A DNA stretch of 16,612 bases, from positions 1 through 16,612 of the forward strand of contig JACPWA010000067.1 in NCBI GenBank assembly GCA_016191565.1, given 5' to 3'. Under the pieces are notes generated by a model, which was given only the letters and a program-made list of their open reading frames with translations, was not told where the DNA came from and did no database searches. Every line of letters starts with the position of its first letter. Position 1 is the stretch's first letter. This document shows positions 1 to 6,773 of the stretch, piece after piece. The position numbers were made by a program, and so were the translations under genes. This DNA is from Simkania negevensis (GTDB taxonomy: Bacteria; Chlamydiota; Chlamydiia; Chlamydiales; Simkaniaceae).

Positions 1-10
1 CATAGAGAAC

Positions 11-16
11 TATAAT
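11..16 (+). promoter_or_regulatory. Candidate -10 box of the RING-gene operon
   Basis: A perfect TATAAT lies 32 bases before the first ATG. The matching -35 region would fall at or before the left edge of the window, so only half of the promoter can be judged. Transcription would start near base 23 and give a leader of about 25 nt with only a weak purine-rich AGAAAG before the ATG at 48. Confidence 0.4.
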
Positions 17-47
17 TTACCTTTGAAACTTAACGTTAGAAAGACTT

Positions 48-956
48 ATGGCTACCACATGTTCTGTGTGCCAAGAAGAGTTTACTCCATGGCAGGCCAA
101 ATGGGCCTCAAAAGAGGGAGCCGAAAGGTGGAAGAAATCTCCCTGGAGCCTTTTTTATGCTTCCCCTGTAAAGGTACTTAGTTGTGAGCCAAATGTTCCT
201 CATGTTTTTCATGCTCAATGCTTCCAAGGTTGGGCTAATACACAGATAGAAAAAGTTTTTTCTTTTGTAGGAAGTGTAAGCTGTCCTAACTGTCGTAACA
301 ACGAAAAGACCTCTTTTGAAAATCACTCAGGTGTACTCTTTCAAAAAACTCAAGGTAAAATTGAAATTGTTGCCTTCACAACCCTTTTTGCTTCTTTTCT
401 CTATTGCGGTTACAAAACTTTATATAACAATAAAGTGGCAGCTTGGTTTGCGCCAATGGCGATTTTGTCTCTTATGTATTTCAAAGGAGATGAATGGAGT
501 TTTCTTTTTTATAATCATTTTTCACATACAAACTTTACCCTAAATGAAATCTACCGCGGTGTGGAAAGAAACTACAAAGTGAGTAAGATTTTAGAGATTT
601 ACTATGATTGCTTTCCTAAAATGAGATTTCATTACTTCCCTGATGACACAGAAGAATCACAGGACCTTATTTTGCAACGACCTAACAATAAAGCAGAGTT
701 TATTAGGCGATTTTCACATATTATCACGGAGAGTCTGAGTGGAGACCTCCCCTTTAATAACCACATGAAGAGATGCCTGCCTGCCATTTTAGTCCATGCT
801 GATTTTCGCAATCGATTATTTAAATTAATCACAAACGTATGCTTTACTGTTACAAACGAGGCCGGTGAGCACCAAGGTTCGTACGAAATCTATGTAACCT
901 CCGAGCAATTGATTGAAATGGATCTTAACCTTCTGCAAGCCAAGGTGAGGCTATGA
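48..956 (+). CDS. RING-H2 finger protein with paired membrane segment, candidate Inc-type ubiquitin ligase effector
   Basis: 302 aa. The N-terminus reads as a RING-H2 zinc finger in the canonical C3H2C3 order: C5-x2-C8, C46, H52-x2-H55-x2-C58 and C79-PN-C82, with CPNCR matching the usual CPxCR ending. Two hydrophobic stretches follow at about 105-120 and 130-146, separated by a short polar loop; this is the bilobed layout of chlamydial Inc proteins, and there is no signal peptide. The remaining 155 residues are soluble and of no family I recognise. RING fingers typically recruit E2 enzymes in eukaryotic ubiquitin ligases, and bacteria lack that pathway, so a role in the host cell is inferred: the membrane pair in the inclusion membrane, the RING end cytosolic. 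The stop overlaps the next gene's start (ATGA), which implies translational coupling. The two neighbours are paralogues: they share the finger layout, the W..G..RW spacer and an FYNHF/IYNFF...KI block in the C-terminal half. Confidence 0.75.
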   Translation: MATTCSVCQEEFTPWQAKWASKEGAERWKKSPWSLFYASPVKVLSCEPNVPHVFHAQCFQGWANTQIEKVFSFVGSVSCPNCRNNEKTSFENHSGVLFQKTQGKIEIVAFTTLFASFLYCGYKTLYNNKVAAWFAPMAILSLMYFKGDEWSFLFYNHFSHTNFTLNEIYRGVERNYKVSKILEIYYDCFPKMRFHYFPDDTEESQDLILQRPNNKAEFIRRFSHIITESLSGDLPFNNHMKRCLPAILVHADFRNRLFKLITNVCFTVTNEAGEHQGSYEIYVTSEQLIEMDLNLLQAKVRL

Positions 957-2029
957 CACAATGTAGTTATTGTAACGCGCCATTTACATCTCAAGATCAA
1001 CAGTGGGTTAGCCAACAAGGACAAGCCAGATGGCAGAGAAACTGGAAAAGCCTCCTATTTTCTTGCCCTGTTGAACTACTTCCCTGCAACCATGCATTTC
1101 ATCAAACATGCTTCCAACGTTTTGCTCCCTATCGCTTGTCATATAATGGTGAACCCCAAATGAAGGCACAAATAGGCACAGTTACCTGCTCTGTACCACG
1201 CTGTGCATCCACAAAAGAAGATAGGGGGAAAAACCCTCTTTTCTTTAAAAGAATAACCATTACAGTTGGGGGAGCTTTTATTCTTGTCCTCTGCTTACCG
1301 TTATTCCTAATGAAAAATAAACCTGTTCCTTTCAACGTGCGCAATCAGTGGCTACAATCACTTCTACAAAAACCTAGCTACGCACAGACCTTCTGGTCAT
1401 TACCCCTTTGTGCTGCATTTGTTATGAATGCCGTTACCAATAGCATTCCCAACCGACTGTGTGACAAAATCGCTCTTTTTATCTATAACTTTTTCCACAA
1501 TACTCAGTTGAAAATGCACGATATCCTTCCTAGAAGGCAAGTTACGACCCGTCTTGATAAGATAATTGCCCTTTTCTATGATAATTTCATAAAAGGCAAC
1601 ATTGAAGTTTATACAGACAACGGAACTGATGGCACCGGTCAACCAATACTCGTACCTTTAAATCTAACTCTAACTACCGATAAAAGACAATTTATAGAAC
1701 AGGTTAAACCTGATTTGATACAGGAATACCAAGTTTCTTCGTCCCATCGTGCTCCTGGGTTCTCTCGTATTCTCGGTTGTGATGTACAGGATCGTTGTAT
1801 CGACAAACCTTGTCAAGCAGGAGCTTTGTTTGCATCGATTGTAGCTGCCGGCATGCAGAGACGAGTGATAAATGAACAACAAGGATCACATAACTTAACC
1901 GTATATGCTCAGATCAAAGAAAATGAAAGCCTCGATTACCCCGAAGGCTCTTATGAAACTTTTTTCAATCCAGTATGTAAACTCTTTTCCCTGGAAGCAT
2001 GGTTATTTGCTAAGGATGTATTTGATTAA
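953..2029 (+). CDS. RING-like finger protein with paired membrane segment, paralogue of the upstream gene
   Basis: 358 aa, starting in a 4-base ATGA overlap with the preceding gene. The N-terminal finger has C4-x2-C7, C45-N-H47-x2-H50-x2-C53, a textbook RING-H2 core, and then C79 and C84. The last pair is spaced C-x4-C rather than C-x2-C, so the second zinc site may be altered. Hydrophobic stretches lie at about 101-120 and 146-163; the loop between them is longer than in the neighbour. The C-terminal half keeps the FYNHF-like block (IYNFFHNTQLK) and a following KI..FYDNF motif. It adds a cysteine-containing insert near 265-290 (CDVQDRCIDKPC) that the shorter paralogue lacks. No signal peptide is visible. 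The likely role, as for its partner, is a host-directed membrane ubiquitin ligase or ubiquitin-pathway decoy. The family of the C-terminal region is unknown to me. Confidence 0.72.
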   Translation: MTQCSYCNAPFTSQDQQWVSQQGQARWQRNWKSLLFSCPVELLPCNHAFHQTCFQRFAPYRLSYNGEPQMKAQIGTVTCSVPRCASTKEDRGKNPLFFKRITITVGGAFILVLCLPLFLMKNKPVPFNVRNQWLQSLLQKPSYAQTFWSLPLCAAFVMNAVTNSIPNRLCDKIALFIYNFFHNTQLKMHDILPRRQVTTRLDKIIALFYDNFIKGNIEVYTDNGTDGTGQPILVPLNLTLTTDKRQFIEQVKPDLIQEYQVSSSHRAPGFSRILGCDVQDRCIDKPCQAGALFASIVAAGMQRRVINEQQGSHNLTVYAQIKENESLDYPEGSYETFFNPVCKLFSLEAWLFAKDVFD

Positions 2030-2094
2030 TTTTCTTTAGTCTTTTTCCTTTTTCTTGCTACAAGAAAGAGCACATAACAAACTAAGGCTCTCTC

Positions 2095-4659
2095 TTGGAC
2101 TTTCTAGAACATCAGGCACAAACTGTCGCTCAAAAGGTACGCCATTATTTGATTACAACAAAGGGGCGGACCGCTGATGAAGCGAGCGATGAGGAGTTTT
2201 ATCTCGCCTTTTCTACTGCCTTGCGTGAAGAGATCATGATTAATTGGATTGCGAGTGAGCACACCTTTAGAAAAAAGGGGCTGCGCAAGCTGTACTATCT
2301 TTCGATGGAATATATGCCGGGGCGCCTGTTTGAAAGCAACATTAGCAATATCAGATCGATTGATCTCGTGAAAAAGGTGATGAAGATCTTAGGGCGCAAG
2401 TTTGAAAGTATTCTTAAAGCAGAGCCTGACATTGGGATTGGAAACGGGGGGCTTGGTCGTTTAGCTTCCTGCTTTTTAGATTCGCTTGCTACTCTAAAAT
2501 ATCCTGCTTTTGCCTATGGGCTCCGCTATCAATATGGTATTTTTGAACAGGAGCTCTACTGTGGGGTGCAGATCGAGAGGCCCGATTGCTGGCTGCTTAG
2601 GGAAAACCCTTGGGAGTTCAGACGAGATGGAGATGCGGTCTTTGTCTCTTTTGCAGGGAGGATGGTTTCCCGAAAGAATTCTCATGGGGTAGAGATATTC
2701 GATCTACTAGACCAGGAGGAAGTGAGAGCTCTTCCCTACGATCTGCCGATTGTTGGGTATAGTGAATCAGCCGACTTTTCTGTCCTGACCCTCCGCCTTT
2801 GGTCGACCAAAGAATCTCCCCGCAATTTTGAGTTGCAACGGTACAATGCGGGAGAATTAGGCGGTGCAAGTGAAAACACTTCAATCACCAATGTCCTTTA
2901 CCCGAATGATGACCATGAAGCAGGAAAGCGGACCCGTTTAAAACAGGAGTTTTTGCTCACCTCTGCTTCTCTTCAAGATATTTTCAAACAATATAAGGAG
3001 CTCTATCCCACTATTGACTTTTTTGCTGATGTAGTGCGGATTCAAATCAATGACACTCATCCTGCGCTAGTTATTCCTGAGCTGATGCGCATTCTCACCA
3101 AAGAATATGATCTCTCCTGGAAAGCAGCGTGGGAGATCACCCAGACCTCCTGCGGTTATACAAATCATACGGTTCTTAAAGAGGCTTTAGAAGAATGGAA
3201 CGAGGCTCGGATGCAGGAGCTTCTCCCCAGGCAATATAAGGTGATTGAAAGAATCAATCAGCAGCTATGTGAGGAAGTAAGAAACCGTGCGCCTCATCAG
3301 GAAGAGCTGGTGAGGAAAATGTCGATCATAGAAGGAAGTCAAATTAGAATGGCTCATCTCTCTATTTATGGTTCCCACCTTGTCAATGGAGTTGCCCATC
3401 TCCATACAGAAATCCTCAAAAAGGATGTCTTTAAAGAATTTGCCGAGGTATTTCCCGGTAAATTTGTCAATGTGACCAACGGAATTACGCAAAGAAGATG
3501 GCTCCTTCTCGCTAATCCAAAACTCGCTGCTTTTTTAGAAAAAAGGATTGGAAAGGGATGGATCACTCATTTTGCAGAAATAAGCAAGATCAGCTCTTTT
3601 GCCTCAGATCCAAAAAGCCAGGAGGAATTTTTACACATTAAAAAGGAAAATAAAGAGGCACTCCTGACTATGATTTTAGAAGATGCAGAAAAAGGACATG
3701 CTATTTGCTCTGAATACCAAAAAAACTATCTCCTAGACACTGACGCCCTATTCGATGTGCAGATCAAGCGGATTCATGAATATAAAAGACAGCTGATGAA
3801 CGCGCTACATCTACTGATGCTCTACCATGAAATCAAAGAGGGAAATGCTCCTCCCCGAATCAAAAGGCTTGCGATCTTTGGAGGTAAAGCAGCTCCCGGG
3901 TATCAGATGGCGAAAAAGATCATTCGACTGATCTACTGCATTGCCCGCAAAGTTAATAATGATCCAGCTTTAAGCAATCAACTCAAAATCATCTATATTG
4001 AAAACTACAATGTCTCAAAAGCAGAAAAAATCATCCCTGCTACCGACCTTTCAGAGCAAATCTCCACTGCTGGGATGGAAGCTTCTGGTACAGGAAACAT
4101 GAAGTTCTCCTGCAATGGCGCTCTTACCATTGCCGCTGATGATGGGGCCAATGTAGAAATGAGAGAGAGTGTAACCGATCCGTGGTGGCCATTTTTATTT
4201 GGGCAAAGTGCAGAGGAAAACCTCGCTATGAGATCAAATCATACGTACGATCCCCTAAAATTATACATAAAAAATCCTAAAATCAAGCGTGTAGTCGATA
4301 GTTTAAAAGATGGCTCCCTTGCCGAGAATGACGCAGAAGAAGAAGCTCTTCTTGCCATCTACAAAAGCCTATTAGAAGGGGCTTCCGGGGAGATGGCAGA
4401 CCGTTTTTTTGTCCTAAACGACCTTATGAGTTACTTTGAAACCCAAAAAAAGGTGGAAGAGCTCTATAGAGAGCCAATGAAATGGGCAGAATATGCGCTC
4501 CACAATATGGCTGGGATGGCTCCTTTTTCTTCCGATAACTCCATAGAAAATTATGCCAAAAAGATCTGGGGGCTTTCCCCTTGCCCCCCAAGTCCGCAAG
4601 AACTAGCGCGGGTACGCAAAGAGTATAGCGAACACGACAGATGTCGGGTTGTTACTTAA
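2095..4659 (+). CDS. glgP: Glycogen/maltodextrin phosphorylase
   Basis: 854 aa, GT35 family. It cleaves alpha-1,4-glucan ends with phosphate to give glucose-1-phosphate. Visible landmarks are GNGGLGRLASCFLDS near the N-terminus, RIQINDTHPAL, SIYGSHLVNGVA, VTNGITQRRWLLLANP, the phosphate-site segment IKRIHEYKRQ and EASGTGNMKF, whose K670 is the PLP-binding lysine. The motif normally read as GTLDGANVE is AADDGANVE here, an unusual departure close to the cofactor. The C-terminal FSSDNSIENYAKKIW is typical. Start: TTG at 2095 is the first possible codon after an in-frame stop at 2083 and has AAGG 7 nt upstream, so a non-ATG start is likely. The protein is somewhat longer than the usual 800-830 aa because of a C-terminal tail. 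The gene stands alone, with a 65-nt gap after the RING pair. Glycogen metabolism is conserved in Chlamydiae. The family call is very secure; the substrate (glycogen or shorter maltodextrins) is not. Confidence 0.96.
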   Translation: MDFLEHQAQTVAQKVRHYLITTKGRTADEASDEEFYLAFSTALREEIMINWIASEHTFRKKGLRKLYYLSMEYMPGRLFESNISNIRSIDLVKKVMKILGRKFESILKAEPDIGIGNGGLGRLASCFLDSLATLKYPAFAYGLRYQYGIFEQELYCGVQIERPDCWLLRENPWEFRRDGDAVFVSFAGRMVSRKNSHGVEIFDLLDQEEVRALPYDLPIVGYSESADFSVLTLRLWSTKESPRNFELQRYNAGELGGASENTSITNVLYPNDDHEAGKRTRLKQEFLLTSASLQDIFKQYKELYPTIDFFADVVRIQINDTHPALVIPELMRILTKEYDLSWKAAWEITQTSCGYTNHTVLKEALEEWNEARMQELLPRQYKVIERINQQLCEEVRNRAPHQEELVRKMSIIEGSQIRMAHLSIYGSHLVNGVAHLHTEILKKDVFKEFAEVFPGKFVNVTNGITQRRWLLLANPKLAAFLEKRIGKGWITHFAEISKISSFASDPKSQEEFLHIKKENKEALLTMILEDAEKGHAICSEYQKNYLLDTDALFDVQIKRIHEYKRQLMNALHLLMLYHEIKEGNAPPRIKRLAIFGGKAAPGYQMAKKIIRLIYCIARKVNNDPALSNQLKIIYIENYNVSKAEKIIPATDLSEQISTAGMEASGTGNMKFSCNGALTIAADDGANVEMRESVTDPWWPFLFGQSAEENLAMRSNHTYDPLKLYIKNPKIKRVVDSLKDGSLAENDAEEEALLAIYKSLLEGASGEMADRFFVLNDLMSYFETQKKVEELYREPMKWAEYALHNMAGMAPFSSDNSIENYAKKIWGLSPCPPSPQELARVRKEYSEHDRCRVVT

Positions 4660-4674
4660 CCGACCTTACTGTCG
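4635..4674 (+). terminator. Hairpin spanning the glgP stop codon
   Basis: CGACAG at 4635-4640 pairs with CTGTCG at 4669-4674, and inside it TCGGGTT can pair with AACCGA. The stem spans the TAA at 4657-4659. There is no U-run directly after it (TTTTT comes only at about 4694), so it is not a classical intrinsic terminator. It may protect the 3' end of the mRNA or act weakly. Confidence 0.3.
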
Positions 4675-4700
4675 ACTTATGTGACAAGTAGAATTTTTCC

Positions 4701-4729
4701 TTTACAAATTCTTTGCAAACTAATACATT
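4701..4729 (+). promoter_or_regulatory. Candidate sigma-70-type promoter for the coiled-coil Inc-like gene
   Basis: TTTACA at 4701-4706 (5 of 6 to TTGACA) and TACATT at 4724-4729 (4 of 6 to TATAAT) are separated by 17 bases. Transcription would begin near 4736, 28 nt before the ATG at 4764, and the leader contains AGAGGG as ribosome binding site. The match is by eye only. Confidence 0.4.
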
Positions 4730-4763
4730 GCCTAATAAAAATTAAAATAGAGGGTACAAGCAA

Positions 4764-5747
4764 ATGACGTCAGATGGTAGTACTAGAATCCTTCAATCTC
4801 CTTTAGCTCGTCATCCTATCCGTAACGGTGATATTGAAAATCCGCTTCCTATAACCACAAGTTCTCCCTCTTCCTCAAACCGGCTTACAGGAAAAGTAGA
4901 AACTCTATGGGTTTGGGGACAAAAAGACTGGAAACACGTAGTGGTACTTGCAGGTGGCTCTGCCGTCCTCTTATGTTCCATGCAAGACCTTTTTCAAGGT
5001 CGGGTTTTTAAAGCAACGCTTCAGGTGGGTGGCGGAGCTATCGCTTTCTATTTCATACAAGACCTAAGGCAAGTACAAGAAGAGCAGCTAGAAAGATTTA
5101 AAACGGAAAATGGCAAGCTAAAGAATACCAGTCAGGAACTGCAGAAGAGAAATGAACAACTAAGGGAAACAAATGAAGCATTACAAAGGACAAATGGAGA
5201 CTTACAAGGAACAACAAAGCATCTTCAAAGTATTATCCAGTCTGTAGAAACCGAATTCCAAAAAGCTGTCATTCAGCATGGAACAAAAGCAATAGATGAA
5301 GTAAGAAGGCAATATATAGAGCAGATTGGGTCACTGAGAGAACAAACCGGGAGCTTAAAACAAAACGTCACGCATTTAGAAACCACAAAAGAGCAGCTTA
5401 GCGAACAAACGGAAGCACTTAAGAGCCAGGTTATCCTCGCAGGAAAACAACTAGACGAGTTTAGAAGAAAAACAGAAGAAGAAAGAGAAGCTTTCCTAAA
5501 ACAACTTAAAGAGGCACAGACACAATTTCAAAAAATTCTAGAAGAAAGAGTAAAAGAAGCTAGCACGCAAGGAGCTAAAACAGACCATGCTCTCGAACAA
5601 ATAAAAGGTGTAGCTCAGCAGATGTCCTCAGCCATTTCCGGCGTCGTACGCAGGCTCACCCCTCCAAGCTCCCCCACTTTTTCAAGCAGCAAAAGCTCTC
5701 TACCTGTAATTCATCCGCTTAACATAACACAAGAATCATCAAGCTAA
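4764..5747 (+). CDS. Inc-like membrane protein with long coiled coil
   Basis: 327 aa, not assignable to a named family. Order: a polar, Ser/Pro-rich N-terminus without signal peptide (1-45), a hydrophobic pair at about 58-72 and 82-99 with a short loop (MQDLFQGRVFKA), then an almost unbroken helical, Gln/Glu/Lys-rich heptad region from about 100 to 295 with repeated phrases such as ETNEAL, RTNGDL and REQTGSL. The C-terminal tail is Ser/Pro-rich. This is the architecture of IncA-type inclusion-membrane proteins, whose coiled coils act in SNARE-like or tethering interactions; that role is inferred from architecture alone. Start: ATG with AGAGGG 9 nt upstream. The next gene follows after 15 nt and shares the paired hydrophobic layout, so the two probably form an operon. 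A structural coiled-coil protein of another kind cannot be excluded. Confidence 0.65.
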   Translation: MTSDGSTRILQSPLARHPIRNGDIENPLPITTSSPSSSNRLTGKVETLWVWGQKDWKHVVVLAGGSAVLLCSMQDLFQGRVFKATLQVGGGAIAFYFIQDLRQVQEEQLERFKTENGKLKNTSQELQKRNEQLRETNEALQRTNGDLQGTTKHLQSIIQSVETEFQKAVIQHGTKAIDEVRRQYIEQIGSLREQTGSLKQNVTHLETTKEQLSEQTEALKSQVILAGKQLDEFRRKTEEEREAFLKQLKEAQTQFQKILEERVKEASTQGAKTDHALEQIKGVAQQMSSAISGVVRRLTPPSSPTFSSSKSSLPVIHPLNITQESSS

Positions 5748-5762
5748 ATTAAGGAGGTCAAT

Positions 5763-6179
5763 ATGGCATCACCGTCTAGACCCCCCCAAGGGGGCGCACT
5801 GGCAAGTTGGGACCGTAGAATGATCCAACTGGGATACAGGTGGGCACAAAATGCGAGCACGTATCCCTGTTATACCCTTTTTCTTAGCACTGCTGTGGCC
5901 TTCCTCATTTTAAAGGGGACCAAAAATCTTCATACAAGCCTACCTAGGTCTATACGGAGAGAAGCTTTGCATATTGGAATATGGAGTGCGCAACTGGTCT
6001 TTTTCGGCACCCCTCTGCTTATGTTTGCACATCACGCCTCTCGAAGAGTATTAAAAGCTATAGCAGACTTACCACAAAACCGTCAGCAAGAGGGGAAAGA
6101 AGAGCATACAGATGACCGTATGGAAGGGAGACGCGATTCTCTTACTTCTTCCCTATCTTCCGTCCCAGAGGATCCCTAA
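5763..6179 (+). CDS. Small Inc-like protein with paired membrane segment
   Basis: 138 aa with no recognised family. A Pro/Gly-rich polar N-terminus (1-33) precedes two hydrophobic stretches at about 36-51 and 69-89, joined by a basic loop (KGTKNLHTSLPRSIRRE). A highly charged, Ser-rich tail (100-138) follows. There is no N-terminal signal peptide, so export by type III secretion and insertion into the inclusion membrane would fit the paired-segment layout; this is inference. The start is secured by AAGGAGGT at 5751-5758, the strongest ribosome binding site in the window. It lies only 15 nt after the coiled-coil gene, so the two are probably co-transcribed, and the small protein may be a membrane partner of the larger one. 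Confidence 0.6.
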   Translation: MASPSRPPQGGALASWDRRMIQLGYRWAQNASTYPCYTLFLSTAVAFLILKGTKNLHTSLPRSIRREALHIGIWSAQLVFFGTPLLMFAHHASRRVLKAIADLPQNRQQEGKEEHTDDRMEGRRDSLTSSLSSVPEDP

Positions 6180-6278
6180 CGTTTTGCCTAATCAGAGGAG
6201 AAAGGACGAGGATTGAAAAAAAGAGAGCTTTCCTCCACAATAGCGCCTCAACAAACGAAACTTATCTAAAGGCATTTT

Positions 6279-6692
6279 ATGGGGCAAATAGGCTCAAATG
6301 ATTTAAAAGCGGGAATGAAAGTTGAAATTGATGGAGAGCCCTATAACATCGTCTCCGTGGAACTAGTCAAACCAGGAAAAGGGCAAGCTTTTACTCGTAC
6401 CCGGGTGAAACATCTTTTTAGCGGCAAGGTCATTGACCGCACATTTAAATCGAATGAATCCCTTCCTGAAGCTGATGTTGAGGAGACAAAAATGCGCCTT
6501 CTCTACCGCGAATCAGATGGTTTTGTTTTCATAGACGACAAAACCTTTGAGCAGCTTAGTATCTCCTTAATGGTCATTGGGGATAAAGAAGTCTCTATGA
6601 TGGAAGATACTGTCTACGACCTTGTTATCTACTATTTAGGCTGCGTCAAAGCCCTGGGGCCGTGCGATCATAAATGGGCTAGTATTAACTAA
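6279..6692 (+). CDS. efp: Translation elongation factor P, 3'-truncated by a palindromic element (probable pseudogene)
   Basis: EF-P binds between the ribosomal P and E sites and relieves stalling at proline runs. Residues 1-120 are a convincing EF-P: the NDLKAGMKVEIDG start, the VKPGKGQAF loop with the modifiable K34 (same position as in E. coli), RTFKSNESL and TFEQLSISL. At codon 121 (base 6639) the family sequence stops and the frame enters a 101-bp palindromic element, which adds 17 foreign residues (GCVKALGPCDHKWASIN) and a stop. Full-length EF-P is about 185-190 aa, so the end of domain II and all of domain III (OB fold) are missing; they are not found after the element, where epmA begins almost at once. 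AAAGG 6 nt before the ATG supports the start. Chlamydiae often carry two efp genes, so loss of one may be tolerated. A functional two-domain EF-P is possible but unlikely. Confidence 0.88.
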   Translation: MGQIGSNDLKAGMKVEIDGEPYNIVSVELVKPGKGQAFTRTRVKHLFSGKVIDRTFKSNESLPEADVEETKMRLLYRESDGFVFIDDKTFEQLSISLMVIGDKEVSMMEDTVYDLVIYYLGCVKALGPCDHKWASIN

Positions 6693-6739
6693 ATACAAGC
6701 CTATTTACGATCGATAAGTCCCAGGGTTTTGACGCAACC
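6639..6739. mobile_element. MITE-like palindromic element A, copy 1
   Basis: A 101-bp imperfect palindrome. Its ends are GGCTGCGTCAAAGCCCTGGG (6639-6658) and, inverted, 6720-6739; they differ at 2 of 20 positions. Complementarity continues inward (GATCATAAATGGGCT against the inverse of AGCCTATTTACGATC). The 26 central bases (6676-6701) recur identically in copy 2 once the insertion there is removed. There is no coding capacity, so movement would need a transposase in trans. No target duplication is seen, which fits a later deletion or recombination between copies. It forms the 3' end of the efp reading frame, and the RNA hairpin may limit read-through into epmA. Confidence 0.8.
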
Positions 6740-6773
6740 GAAACATTAAAAACTTTTGATTTGCAGCTTTAGG

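Noticed and set aside
2041..2075. TTTCTTG-CTA-CAAGAAA hairpin after the second RING gene as a terminator
   Set aside because: The T-rich tract precedes rather than follows the stem on the plus strand, and no minus-strand gene ends here.
6190..6236. GAGGAGAAAG/CTTTCCTC pairing upstream of efp as a terminator or riboswitch
   Set aside because: Short imperfect stem with a loop of over 20 nt and no U-run; no known riboswitch motif seen.
6740..6773. Possible remnant of the EF-P 3' end after the palindromic element
   Set aside because: I translated all three frames by eye and found none of the domain III motifs; only about 34 bases separate the element from epmA.
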